Assembly: GCA_036874045.1 (NCBI GenBank)
Contig: CM072336.1
Coordinates: 14,875,001-14,939,000 of the forward strand
DNA: 64,000 bases
Direction of reading: 5' to 3'
Source: Cymodocea nodosa
Lineage: Eukaryota > Streptophyta > Magnoliopsida > Alismatales > Cymodoceaceae
Shown: piece by piece, positions 47,443-59,100 of the stretch
How the letters are laid out: the number at the start of each line of letters is the position of its first letter
How positions within the stretch are numbered: position 1 is the stretch's first letter
Program-made: the position numbers and the translations under genes
Notes under the pieces: model-generated
Told to the model about the DNA's origin: nothing
Database searches by the model: none
What the model saw: only the letters and a program-made list of their open reading frames with translations

Positions 47443-48112
47443 AAACCCTCGACCCTCGCGGAACTCGCGACGTTCGCCTGCAGATTCACTTGCGAAAGCT
47501 TCTCTCCTTCTCGCGCCTGCGCCGGTAGTGGCCCGGTCTCGCGTCTGCTCTGGACTCCTCTCCACGCTGGTCCCTGCTCCCTCTGGCCTACGATCGTCTC
47601 GTGCAGCCCCCTAGCGCCTTCTTCTCCGTGTCGATCCCCTTTCACGAAACCCTCGACCCTCGCTTCTCTTGCGACGTTCGCCTGCGGATTCACCTGCGAA
47701 AGCTTCTCTCCTTCTCGCGCCTGCGTCGGTAGTGGCCCGGTCTCGCGTCTGCTCTGGACTCCTCTCCGCGCCGGTCCGTTCTTACCAGGTTCGATGCATT
47801 GCCCAATCTATTCCAGTAATTGAGTTTTTCGATTTCGCGGTTTCGCCTTTTCTGGCGGAAAAATTTTTCGATAGGGGGCGAAGCTTTTCTTACTTTGCGA
47901 CGTTTGCCCACGGATTCGCCGTGTGCATTTCCCCTAAAACATTGTCCTCGCGATCGAACCCTCGTAAAGCTTCTCTCGGCCTGCACCGGTAGTGGCCCGG
48001 TCTCGTGCCTGACGTCTGCTCTGGACTCCTCTCCGCGCTAGTCCCCACTCCCTCTGGCCTGCGATCGGCTCGTGCAGCCCCCTAGCGCCTTCTTCTCCGT
48101 GTCGATCCCCTA
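47443..48112 (+). repeat. GC-rich repeat, three copies, in PIF leader
   Basis: Copies start at about 47443 (204 bp), 47647 (about 140 bp) and 47957 (about 155 bp). They share GGTAGTGGCCCGGTCTCG, GTCTGCTCTGGACTCCTCTC and, in copies 1 and 3, CCCCTAGCGCCTTCTTCTCC. This is the only GC-rich, CpG-rich island in the window. Long overlapping reading frames on both strands here are a by-product of GC content. It ends just before a splice donor at 48144 and so looks like promoter plus untranslated first exon of the transposon genes. Confidence 0.8.
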
Positions 48113-48143
48113 TTGTCTTCCCCGTGTGCATTTCCTCTTACTG

Positions 48144-49312
48144 GTGAGTATAGTGGTTAATGTTTTGCATGATATGAAATGGATGGCATTCAATGTTACC
48201 ATTTGTGAATTTTTAGCACTCAACAGATTTTGCAATATGATATTTACAAGTATGTTTCACAAGTGTGTTAGTGTAAATTTTGCATCCTCAGATGAGCTAA
48301 TGCAGACTATTGGAAATCACTCTGGAGTAGGACTGACTACATTTTAGGTGCAGAAATTTGACAACAATGTAAAAGGAATCGAGATTACCTATGATCTATC
48401 AAAAAGGCAAAACAAAAATCTGCCCTTGTAACTCATTGTAATTCACATGCCAAATGCTAACGCTACATCTTTAACTAACTTTTGATGCAGTACAATAGTG
48501 TTTCTTGTTAATGATAGTTTGATTATCTGATGCAGACTTTTATATTAGCATTTTGTTATAACTTCCATGCACCAAATAGAGAAGTTAATATTTTAAGGTA
48601 TTGGAATGAAATCTGGCTTCTAACACCGGCCATGCGTGCAACAACTAAGATTTGAAGTGAGGGTGATGTAAATAACACCAACCTCTTCAGGATCATAATT
48701 TGTAGGATGTGTTTATCATAGGGTAGCTGCAATTTATATGGCAGTAATTTGTATTTCTTTGTATTAGTGCTGAGATGTACACCTTTCACATAATACACGT
48801 GAAAATAAAGTGAGGGTAATGACTTAATTGAAGGTATCTGCAAATAATTGTTTACCTTTGGAAAGCCATCACATGATTCAGATTTTCCTCAAAAATAGGA
48901 TACTGTTTATTTTCATAGCCTATAGCCTACCCATAAATCCTCCTTATTCCTATAAATACGTGATATTGCTATCCTATCATGGTCTAGTGTTAGTTAAGAA
49001 GAGAATTATCTATTCATTGCCCAATCTATGATTGTCTTATTTTGTCATTTATCATATTACTATAGGATCCGTTATTGTTGATTAACTAACACTTGTTTAT
49101 GTATTACATTTTATTGATATCATATTCTTCTTTGCAATATGGTTGAGCAAGTCATCCTCTTTTAAAACTATAGGATCATTGCATCAAATGCTCCAAAGGT
49201 TATTATTTTGCTTTCATTTTCAAATATTGAGTAGATTGACAAAATATATTATGTTTTTGCAAATCTCATAATCTTCTGTCAGAGCAGTTAATTAATATTT
49301 GATCTTATGTAG
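48144..49312 (+). other. Probable leader intron of PIF ORF1
   Basis: Donor CTG|GTGAGTA at 48144 and acceptor TTATGTAG at 49312, four bases before the ORF1 ATG. The interval is AT-rich with no coding signal. Intron use is inferred from the splice sites alone. Confidence 0.5.
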
Positions 49313-49315
49313 TAA

Positions 49316-50264
49316 ATGAGTACTTTTGATAGAGGACGGGGTAATGGAGGACGAACTTATATGACTTGGAATGCTGATGCAGATGCATTCTTTTTAGATA
49401 TTTTATCAGAAGTATTAAATGAGGGAAACAAAAAAACCCAAGATGGAAAGATAAAAGAGAGCACTTGGGATGAAGTAGTTGAAAAATACAATAATAGAAG
49501 AAATGCATGTATTACAAAGAAGAATGTGGAAAGTCGCTTAAAGACATGGAGACAAATTTATCGTAACTACTCAAAAATTGCAAATCAGAGTGGATGGGGA
49601 TGGGATTTCATACAAGGGTATACTGATATAGATGAAGAGATATGGAATGAGTTTATTAAGGTAAGATTTTTATTTACATACTTTAAGATTATCCCAATTG
49701 TATTGAATTTTTCTTAATATATATTGTAATTTTATGTAGGCACATCCAGAGTGTGAAAGTTGCAAGGTAAAACCATGTTTGATTTATGAACAATTACAAC
49801 TCATTTTTGAAGGTACTATGGCTAGTGGAAATATGTCTAGACAGGCAGAAGAAGTAGACATTGTACCAAACACTCAAGTTCCAAATACATTTACTCCAGA
49901 CATTACACAAGATGGAATGGACCTCGATTCTAACATACCTCCTAGTTCAGGAGGAAGTGCACATGTTCCATTGGAGCGGAGGAAAAAGGGGAAGCGAGCA
50001 CGTCCTCATGCAGAATCTCAACAAATGATAGCAGAAAGTTTGAAAGATACGTCACGAGCTTTTCTTACTTTGTGTGAACAAGATACTGTTAATGGTGAGG
50101 TACGTAATGAACAAATGACAGAGATGGTTCACATACAAAAGGAGATGTTTGTATGTAAGAAGGAAATGTTTGCATGGAAGAAGGAAATGTTTGCATGGCA
50201 AAAGAAGTCTGAGTCTTTTTTAGATGAAGTGCTTCAATATTTGAGATTGAAGATCTATCTATGA
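49316..50264 (+). CDS. PIF/Harbinger ORF1, Myb/SANT-like DNA-binding protein
   Basis: Exons 49316-49660 and 49740-50264, phase 0, 289 residues. The intron has AAG|GTAAGA and TTTTATGTAG. Residues about 15-110 form a Myb/SANT-like domain: MTWNADADAFFLDILSEVLN, WDEVVEKYNNR, VESRLKTWRQIYRNYSKI and GWGWDFIQGY. The middle is acidic to neutral and disordered; LERRKKGKRARPH is a likely nuclear signal. The C-terminal third is helical with a short internal repeat (KKEMFVC, KKEMFAW, KKEMFAW) and probably a coiled coil. In PIF/Harbinger elements ORF1 partners the transposase, helping nuclear import and binding of the ends. The start is the first ATG after a good acceptor. Intact. Confidence 0.88.
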
Positions 50265-50591
50265 CTGATCGATATAAAGCTACTCAATTATTCCAAAAGC
50301 AAGAAATCAGTAAAATATTTCTATCAATTCTAAAAGAAATGCGACAAGGATGGTTGAAGTTTCACTTAGAAAAGATGGAAGACTAAAGATGATTTACATG
50401 TTTTTTTTTTTGTATTAGATGTATGATGTAACTATTTTTTGTTTGGACAAGGAAATGTGGAATGATATTATTATTGATGTTTGTTTATCATATTTTATTA
50501 TGTTCTATTAATTGTGGAATGATTTCATGTAATATGTTTATTTGTATTACAACCTTGTAATATGTTTGGACATGAAATTTTGTAGGTGACG

Positions 50592-52004
50592 ATGAATTTT
50601 GAAGAGGATTTTGAAGAGGATTTTGACGAACTAGTAAATAACACATTGATGTTATTTGAAGAAGAGGAAGAACATGCTAGAAGAAGGCGAAGACGTTTAC
50701 TTGCTTTTTGGAATATTTTAGTAGGGATTGCAAGTACCTCAACTTTGTTTTCAAGTACAAGTCGTATTTATAGTAAAGAAGGTGCAGATTATATAAGAAG
50801 ATTACTAGATCCTTCTTTACCACATCAAGTTTACAATTGCCGAAAGATTTATAGAATGAGTCAAAGTGTTTTCAAGGGTTTTTGTGAATTAATGAGGAGG
50901 GAAGAAGTGCTGAAAGATACCAACAATATCAGTGTAGAAGAGAAGTTTGCCATGTTTCTTGTGACAGTTGGGCAAAATCAAAGGTATGGAGTAACTACAG
51001 AACGATTCAGTCGATCAAGTTGGACAGTTAGTAAATACTTTAATGAAGTGTTGAATGCTGTATTACGACTAAATCATGTTCTTCTAGCAAGACCTTCATC
51101 TGAAACACCAAGTCGAATTCGTCAAGACTCAAATGTGTACCCATATTTTAAGGTACATTTTCACACCTTTGGTGTTTCCTTATCTTTAATGTTATTTTAG
51201 TCAATATCAAAATAAAAGTGCATGTTTATAGGATTGTATTGGAGCTATTGATGGTACACATATCAAAGCAACTATTTATGGACAAGAAACAGCAAGATTT
51301 AGGAACAGGAAAGGTGAATTATCTCAAAATGTAATGGCAGCATGTAATTTTGATATGGAATTTACATATATTTTAGCTGGTTGGGAAGGATCAGCTGCTG
51401 ATGCTCGTATTCTCCAAGATGCAGTTAGTAGACCTAATGGTTTTCAAGTTCCACCAGGTAAATGTGTTTTCCACTTCTACAAGTTATGAAGACATCACCA
51501 TACTAATATTTTTTTTATACAGGTAAGTTTTACTTAGTTGATGCTGGATATCCAAATCGACCAGAATATATTTGTCCATATCGAGGTGTAAGATATCATC
51601 TATCTGATTATGTTAATGATAGAGTTCCTCGTAATGCTGTAGAAAATTTCAACTACAGACATTCACAATTGAGAACAGTCATTGAGCGTACATTTGGAGT
51701 TGTGAAACATCGATTTTCAATATTACGTGGTCAAATGCCATATCCATATGAAACACAAGTAAAGATTGTCATCGCATGTTTTTTGCTTCATAATTTTATT
51801 CGTAAGACTAATAAGGAAGATTTACTTGAGGACCTACTAGATGAGTTGGAAGAGTTAAATATTATTGATGACATACAACCAATGGGAGAGATACATATAG
51901 AAAGCAATGCCCAGGTTCGAATGACTCAAGAACAAAGAAAAGAAATGGCAGATAAGATGCGAGAAGATATGATGATGGCAATGTGGGATGGAAGAACTAG
52001 ATGA
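50592..52004 (+). CDS. PIF/Harbinger transposase (DDE superfamily)
   Basis: Exons 50592-51152, 51232-51457 and 51523-52004 join in frame to 422 residues, a normal length for plant PIF transposases. Introns are 79 and 65 bp with GT..AG ends. The N-terminus is acidic (EEDFEEDFDELV) then basic (RRRRRLLAFW); residues about 95-180 are the helical DNA-binding region (YRMSQSVFKGFCELM, VSKYFNEVLNAVL). The catalytic domain follows: D194 in DGTHI, D244 in GSAADARIL, D269 in VDAGYPN and E317 in VIERTFGVVKHRF; the likely triad is D194, D269, E317. The C-terminus is acidic. It cuts and joins the transposon ends at TWA targets. A GTG six bases upstream is in frame but ATG at 50592 is preferred. No inactivating change is seen. 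Confidence 0.92.
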
Positions 52005-52203
52005 TATTATTTCGTATTGTAATATTTCAATTAAGATGTATTTGTATTTTTCAAATATTAGTTGTAATAAACTTTTGTCAGAATTTCCATCAGAATTTTC
52101 CGTCCTGCACTAAACCCCTCTTAGAATTTTCCTTTTCCTTTCCGTTACAAATTTTCCATTTCCTTTCTGTCAGAATTTTCCTTTTCCTTTCCATCAGAAT
52201 TTT

Positions 52204-52227
52204 CCGTCATGCACTAACACGCCCTGA
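52204..52227 (-). repeat. PIF right terminal inverted repeat and TGA flank
   Basis: CCGTCATGCACTAACACGCCC ends at 52224 and TGA (52225-52227) is the right target copy. Preceded by several TTTCCNTCAGAATTTTCC subterminal repeats (52080-52205). Confidence 0.88.
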
Positions 52228-55128
52228 GTCCCAAACTTCATTTCTTCTAAACTGATTGAGTTCTTCCTACATGGCACTAATCCAAAATTCATCATTTAAT
52301 GCCTCATCAATGTTTTTAGGTTCTATTTCAGATAGAAAAGCACAGCACCTGGATACATTAATCCTAGATCTTGTTTGCACACCTTTAGAAATATCACCAA
52401 TAATAAACTCCTTAGGGTGTTGAGGCAAGAATTTATGAGTCATAAGGTTAACATTTCTTTCTTGACCCATGGTACTTGATACTCCAATATTTAAATCATC
52501 ACATTCATAATCAGAAGTATCAATAATTTCTTTTGTATTGTTACTTGGCTCTTCATCAAAATTTACATGCATGGATTCTTCAACAACCAAGGAAATTTTG
52601 TTATAAACTCTATATGCTTTACTTCTTGAAGAATATCTCATGAATTAATTCCAAAATTCTTCTAGATATAATTTGCTTACCCGATTTAAAAGAACTCTTC
52701 TTCTATTTTCCCAATTCACATGCATCACAAATTTTATCCTTTTTAAATTTCAGACTGGGTAAACCATCTACTAGGTTCTTCTTAGCTAACTTATCTAGCT
52801 ACTTCATATGAATATGTCCTAGTCTACGATGCCACAACCATGCATTATCTAAATTATTAGCAATTAAACAGGAATTAGTAGTAGAAACATCATCAAGTAA
52901 ATTTAGAAAACATACATCATTTCTTCTATGAGCAGTAAATTTGATTTCATTAGAATTTTCGTCAATAACAAGGCACTTTTTAGATTTAAACAAAACCATA
53001 TAGCCTTTATCTCCTAACTGAGTAATACTAATTAAATTATGCTCTAAATTTTCAACTAACAAAACATTATCTATAATCATTTTATCATTTACATAAACAG
53101 ATTCGATACCAATAATCTTACCTTTTTGATCATTAGCAAATCTGACATTTCCTCCATCAATTTTCTTCAGATCTTTTAGGACAGATTTATCTCTAGTCAT
53201 ATGCTTTGAAGCACCACTGTCCATCACCCATCGTGATCTTTTAGTTTTGACCTACAAGAATAGTCATAATCACATCCTTTGGTACCCATATTTTCTTGGG
53301 TCCATTTTTGTTAGTGGAGAATATTTGAAATCTATTTTATTTGAGATCCATGTGTTATTTTGATTAACAAAATTTCTTTTTAACACATAGATAACTTTCT
53401 CTTTATTAATTGTTTTCAAATAGCCATTTCCATAGTCCATTTTATAACTGTTTGAAAAATGAATAGAAGCATATGTTTTTGGTGGTTCATAGTTAAAACC
53501 TATACCAGTTCTATCGCCAAAGACTTTATAACTATTAATAAAAATGGTCAGTTTCTTATCTCCTTTGGTAAAAGCTCCTAGTTTAAATTTTAGTCTACCA
53601 ATTTCTTGTTCTAATTTTTCTATATCAGATTAGAACTAGATTTTTCTACAAATTGATTTTTAAGTTTTTCAGTTTCATCTTGTAGCCTTTTATTTTCTAA
53701 AAAGTTATCCTTCAGTTCTCTAATAAGTTCTGAATTATATTTTTCAAGTTCAGAAATCTAATCATGCATATCAAAACTATTAGCAAGAAATTTATTTTTC
53801 TTTAATGCAGAATTTTTAATGTAGTAATTTCTTTTTCTAACTTAGTAGTAGTTTTATTACTATTAGATAACTTCCTTTTTAACATAGAATTTTCTAGACT
53901 AACATTTTTCAGTTTTTCCAATAGTTCATTATAATCATCTTGATTTATATCGGACACATTAGAATCATTATCAGAAATTATTTCATCAACTATATTAGAA
54001 TCAAAATGTAACTCATTAGTGTTAGCCATAAAACAGACATTGGCTAGTTCTTCAAACTCAGACTCAGTCTATGTACCATCAGTGCCGGTATCTTTAGATA
54101 CTTCAAATTCTATAGAGTCATCCCAAGTAACTTGGAATGCTTTCTTCTTTCCTTGACTAAATTTTCTCTGATGAAACTTCTATTTTCCATGAGATTTCTT
54201 CTTGTCAAAATTCTTTCTTTCATCCTTCTTTTGATATGTGCATTGGCTCTGAAAATGCCCATATCTGTTGTAGTTGAAGCATTTTGAAGCAGATTGCTTC
54301 CCTTTGTCATGGCTTTTTCCTTTCTTCCAAAATTTTCTGTATTTTCTGATAATATAGGCCAATTCTTCTAGAAATTCATTAACAGGCTCCTCAGATGGTT
54401 ATTGAACCTTTAGAGCTAGTTCCTTCTTCTTTTCAACCTTCCTTGAGGTTTCTCCTTCCTCTTCTTTCCAGTCTTTTAATTGAGACTCATAGGCTAACAG
54501 ATTGTCAATGAGATCTTCCAATGTAAAGGTCCTCATATCCTTTGAATCTTGGAGTGATGTTGCCTTAGCTTTCTAGTCCTTATTTAGGCTTCTCAAGACT
54601 TTGATAACCTGTTCTTTCATGGGAAATTCTTTCCCAAGATTCTTCAATCCATTTATGATCTCAATGAAATGAGATATGAGATCAATGATACTCTCATTCT
54701 CTTTCATTTTGAACATCTCATATTTTCCTAATAGGATACTTATTTTTGTATTCTTCACCTCATTGGTTGCCTCATATGTAATTTCTAATGCACGCCAAGC
54801 TTCATGTGCAGTAGAACATGTAGAAATCTTGTTATATATATCAGTAGTGATTGCACAAGTTAATGCATTCATTCCTCTTGCATCCAATTGTATTTTCTTC
54901 TCATCTTCATCATTCCACATATCTTCAGGAACATTTGAAAGTTATATTCCACGAACCACTGCTTTCCATACCTTCACATCCATAGATTTTAAAAAATTAG
55001 TCATTTTATTTTTCCAAAAGCCATAATTATTACCATTAAATAGTGGAGGTCAGTATACATGCTGACCCTCTACCATTGATCTCAGATTGATTAAATCAAT
55101 TACAAAGATAACCTGCTCTGATACCACT
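52225..55128 (-). mobile_element. E1 continued: RT start, integrase, protease, gag, leader
   Basis: Minus strand: gag at about 54920-54400 (HEAWRALEITYEATNEVKNT, IIDLISHFIEIINGLK), zinc region near 54240, acidic linker near 54000-53650, protease at 53227 (MMDSGASKHMTRDKSVLKDL), integrase zinc region near 52800 (LWHRRLGHIHMK) and RT linker near 52270-52640 (GVQTRSRINVSRC). Collinear with E2 37080-40480. Broken in several places. Confidence 0.88.
55115..55126 (-). promoter_or_regulatory. Primer-binding site of E1, Met-tRNA type
   Basis: The minus strand reads TGGTATCAGAGC, an exact match to the common copia site, two bases inside the LTR end at 55129. Confidence 0.93.
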
Positions 55129-56862
55129 TGAAAGGATCGAATGACACACTAGAGGGGGGGTGAATAGTGTCCTAAAAAGTTTATGTTACTTTTAAATTAT
55201 TCGGAAGCTGTTGACACTAGTGAATCCTAATTAATTGATTTTGTAATTAGATAATGTAGTGTAAAAAGTAAATGACACAAAAGATTTATAGTGGTTCCCC
55301 AAACTGGGTAGTTCACTCCTCAAGGCCACAACCTCGAGAATTCCACTAAGTACTTTTAAGGTAAAGTACAAACCTTAAACAATTTACTTTTACATGCTAA
55401 GAAACAACCTTACAGATGTTTTTAAAGGCTAAACAAAAACCTCACACAAAGCACCAACTTTGTGTACTCAAGACCCCAATCTTGAGCAAGTGAAGTATCT
55501 CACTTCACTCTCTTCACCTAGGCCCTGACCTTGTGAAGGTATACTCACAACACCCTTGTGAGTTAGGGTTTTCAAGTAAGCGAGAAAACAATTAAAACTC
55601 AAGAGTCACTGACTCAAAATGAAAATAACACACAAGACCAGATCAACTCCTATGAAGAGTTGACATATGAAGCTTTGAGGAGAATTCTTGATTGATTTGC
55701 AGCTTTTAATCTTCTGGACTTTGTTGCAGATGAATCTTCAGAATGTTTGCAGAATTGCTGAACAGCCAATTTCTCCTTACGAGTGTTGAAAAATTCTATG
55801 TGTGTATATGTTTTGGTTTCTTGCAAATCCTTTTTGTTCTTCCTTTGAAATTTGCATAGATGGAAAGAATTCTGAAATGGTTAGATGCCTTATGTAATAA
55901 TTCATTTCCAGCAACCTTCAATCATAATAAATTTGAGATCTGCAATCAAAAGATATATTGCCAAAATAGTTAGTCAATTAATAATAGTTGCAGATTCTGT
56001 AAAAATAAAATCTTCGAAGGCTTGTAGAAAATCGGAGACTTAAAAAGATAACTTGCCGAAACTCAAAATCATTTCAGATAGATAGAACTAACATTCTAAA
56101 AGGCCACTTAAGTCATATATTAAAATTGAAACACGTGTCCTTCTAAAACAATATCATAAAATATTAAAAATAAACTATCCGATAGAGAAAATATGTTTCA
56201 AATACTTATAAAAGATAAGTCTCCGATCCTTAAGTCATTTCGGATAGTTACACAAGTAACCTTTCGAAAAGTCACTTAAATCAGAAATAATAAAAAATTA
56301 ACTATCTGAAGCTTAAAAACCATTTTCAGATACTTACTGAAGGTAACTCTTAGATTCTTAAGAGTTTTCAAATAGTTATAGTGTAACCTTCCAAAAAGTC
56401 ACTTAAGTCAAGCGATGATAGACTAACATGTGTCCTTCAGAAGAAAGTAACCGAAAATACATTAAATCAGAGAAACAACTAACTATCTAGAATGAAAGCC
56501 CTTAACTATCTAAAATAGAAGGGATTTCGAATACTTAGCATAAAGAATATATTCGAATATAAAAATGCTTAACTCACCAAAGATAAATACTTTTCAAATA
56601 GTTACTGATATAACTGTCCAAAAAGCTAGGAGAGAAGCTTAACCATCTGATTTGTCCTGTTTTGTTCGGTGACTTATATATTAACTCTCCGATCAAATCA
56701 TTATAGAAATAACAACCTATCGAAATCTAATTTAAAAGATTCTAAGTACATAACTGTTAAACAATTTTCATTTTAGCAAAAAGACTACTGAAATATTGCA
56801 GAAATAATTAAACCATACATTTTTCATCATCAAAATTAACTAATAAAATAATTGAACTAACA
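55129..56862 (-). repeat. 5' LTR of E1
   Basis: 1734 bp, plus-strand TGAAAGGATCG ... AACTAACA. Same family as 44843-46571 and the split LTR of E2. The motif array runs about 56000-56720, with TTTCGGATAGTTAC at about 56239 and CACTTAAGTCA spacers. Outside it on the right is another copia LTR. Confidence 0.9.
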
Positions 56863-57661
56863 AAACATGGGTTAGAACATGTGTATTTCGATGAAGGAAA
56901 AATAAAAGATGTCAAGAGTGAAAAACTGATAGTGATTAAACGTGGAGGATATGCATGAAGTGAATATACAGTATAAAAGGCATAGAATTCTCATTGATCA
57001 ATTATCCCTACACACCAAACGAAATATATTTTCAGGGATCAAAACACCTCTTTGGGGAAAAGCTCTCAGATAGAAGGAAATTCAGTGAAGTAGAGAAAGT
57101 CAGATATATGTCACTAAATATTTGAAGAAGAAGAAAGCAAATTCAGTGAAGCAAAGAAAGTCTGATATATGTCACTAAAGATTTGAAGAAGAAGAAAGCA
57201 AATTCGGTGAAGCAGAGAAAGTTAGATATATGTCACTAAAGATTTGAAGAAGAAAGCAAATTTAGTGAAGCAGAGAAAGTCAGATATATGTCACTAAAGA
57301 TTTGAAGAAGAAGAAAGTGAATTCGATGAAGTAGAGAAAGTCAAATATTTGTCATTGAAGAATTGCAGAAGAAGAAGAAGAAGAAAAATCTCAAATTGGG
57401 AGAAATGTTCCAAATTCCATAAATTAGTTTTCTCTATTTGTAGTTATGAAATTGGTTAGATGAAATATGGTATTGTTATATAATTGTATCTACAATTTTT
57501 GAGGAGAATTGAATTGTATATTGTAATTGAAATCTTGAATAAAATGATTTAATTAAAATAGTGTCTCGACTTGTTTTTAATTTTGAAATTTTAATTATTT
57601 GTTGAAAATATTGAAAAACACAATTCACCCCTCTCTTGTGTAGCCATTCGATCCTACACAT
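56863..57661 (+). repeat. Copia LTR 3' part with tandem repeats
   Basis: TATA-like CAGTATAAAAGGC at about 56968, a repeat-rich middle and a terminal CACCCCTCTCTTGTG ... CGATCCTACACA, typical of a SIRE-group LTR end. The 5' part is missing because E1 starts at 56862. A copia gag of matching orientation follows at 60362, so the two probably belong to one element split by the gypsy LTRs between them. Confidence 0.65.
57072..57372 (+). repeat. 61-bp tandem repeat, about five copies
   Basis: The unit holds GAAGAAGAAGAAAGC, AATTCAGTGAAGCAGAG and AGATATATGTCACTAAAG; one unit is a few bases shorter. Lies downstream of the TATA-like box, so within the transcribed part of the LTR. Confidence 0.88.
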
Positions 57662-59100
57662 AATATTAACAGTTAAATGATGGTTAATTGCATAATATTT
57701 AGCATATCATATGAGAATTACGCAATTATGTTATAATTGCACTATTATATGCTTTAATGAAAGAATCTACATAATTTCAAGAAATTAGCATTAATTAAGT
57801 ATACTTCTGAACTGTGGGTAAGTTACAGGCTTTGAAATTCTTAAGTATCCAAATTTTCTATTTTTTCAGAGAGTTATATTGCATGTAACGGACAGTTATG
57901 TTTTAAACGCTTGAAGGATATTTTATTATTTCTTGGAGTGCACATGTTGTAACCTTAATGCATGACTTAAGTGAATTTTCAGTAAGTTATCTGCTAACTA
58001 TCCGAAATGTGTCTAAGCATCAGATAGTTAGGTTTGCAAGTATCTGAAATATCTTTTTATCATAAAACTTACTAAGGACACATGTTGTGATCTGAAAACC
58101 TGATTTAAGTGTGGTTTTATAGTATTAAGCATGATCTATTTTATTTGCATATATTTATATCATGTACAGGTGCAAAGTAAGTTTTACCAAGCACCAAGCA
58201 CTAACTCATATCTTAGGAGCCGTAAAGCTTCTAGCCTTGATTTCAGGTTGATGCTAGTATGCTAAAGAGGAGATCATCTTACAATTCTTGATTCACGATT
58301 CTATAGGGAGAGGAGGCAAGATTGTAAGTGATTAAGTTTTCAGTAGTGTAATCGTGTTGCATGTAGTGACGGAAGTTTTTACTATCGATAGAGATTTTTA
58401 CATTTCACATTTCATTCATCTTCAAGAACATATCAAAACAAAAATACCAAAAAAACAAATTATATGTGTTTACATTTAGTATTAAGTGTTGTATTGTTTG
58501 TTTTGTATCATGATTAATGTTATCATTATCAGTATTGTGGATGTTTTATGTTTGTTAGATTTAGAAAATAGGAAATAATTTTATTGTTTACTGAAATTGA
58601 TTCGTCCCAAATACTTAAATATTTTAATTGTTACTGTTTAAAATATCTGAATGTTAATGTTGCTTAATGACAAATCTAATATTAACTAACATTAAAGAGC
58701 TTAATTGATGTTATTTACATTTTGTGGAACTGCCAAATTGTCGAATTCCTTTGTAAATGTCATTATTTAACTGGAAAGAGAGGCTCGTGGAGTTAACTTA
58801 AGTCCACGAGGTTAATCCGTTGAGTTAACCACATCTCCACGAACTAAGTTCGTTGTGTTAACTGTAACTCAACAGAGTGCTTAACTAAATACATATAAAC
58901 TCCAATATAAAAATTGGAATAGTACATAATTCTTACTCAATCTCTATGGGATCGACTTGTACTTGCACACAAATACAATATACATTGTGCACTTGCAATT
59001 AAAATACAAATTGGACATAATATCTGATTTGTGTGAAAGGTTGTTTGTTTACTTCTAAAAGAATTTATTAATATAAGTGTTGAGTATTTTGTTTTAATAA
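57662..59100 (+). repeat. Tat-type gypsy LTR, sense orientation, diverged
   Basis: Reverse complement of the LTR at 7670-9471 but clearly diverged (perhaps 20% by eye), for example AGAGGAGATCATCTTACAATT at about 58270 and the TGCACTTGCAATT block at 58975. It holds the CGTTGAGTTA-type motif (58790-58875) and the TTATCTGCTAACTATCCGAA motif (57985-58005). No internal domains adjoin it. Confidence 0.8.

Larger units (their letters stand above)
47269..52224 (+). mobile_element. PIF/Harbinger DNA transposon, apparently whole
   Basis: 4956 bp inserted in E1 RT, with a 3-bp target duplication, imperfect terminal inverted repeats of about 21 bp, a Myb/SANT-like ORF1 and a DDE transposase, both on the plus strand with intact introns. 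Subterminal repeats of TTCCGTCAG / CTGACGGAA lie near both ends (47283-47420 and 52080-52210). All coding exons read through in frame, so it may be autonomous or only recently silenced. It is probably the youngest insertion in the window, since it lies inside an already broken element and shows no coding decay. Confidence 0.93.

Noticed and set aside
47353-48131. Long overlapping reading frames on both strands in the GC-rich island
   Set aside because: They follow from low stop-codon frequency in GC-rich repeated DNA, have no domain and overlap each other; the region fits a promoter and untranslated exon.
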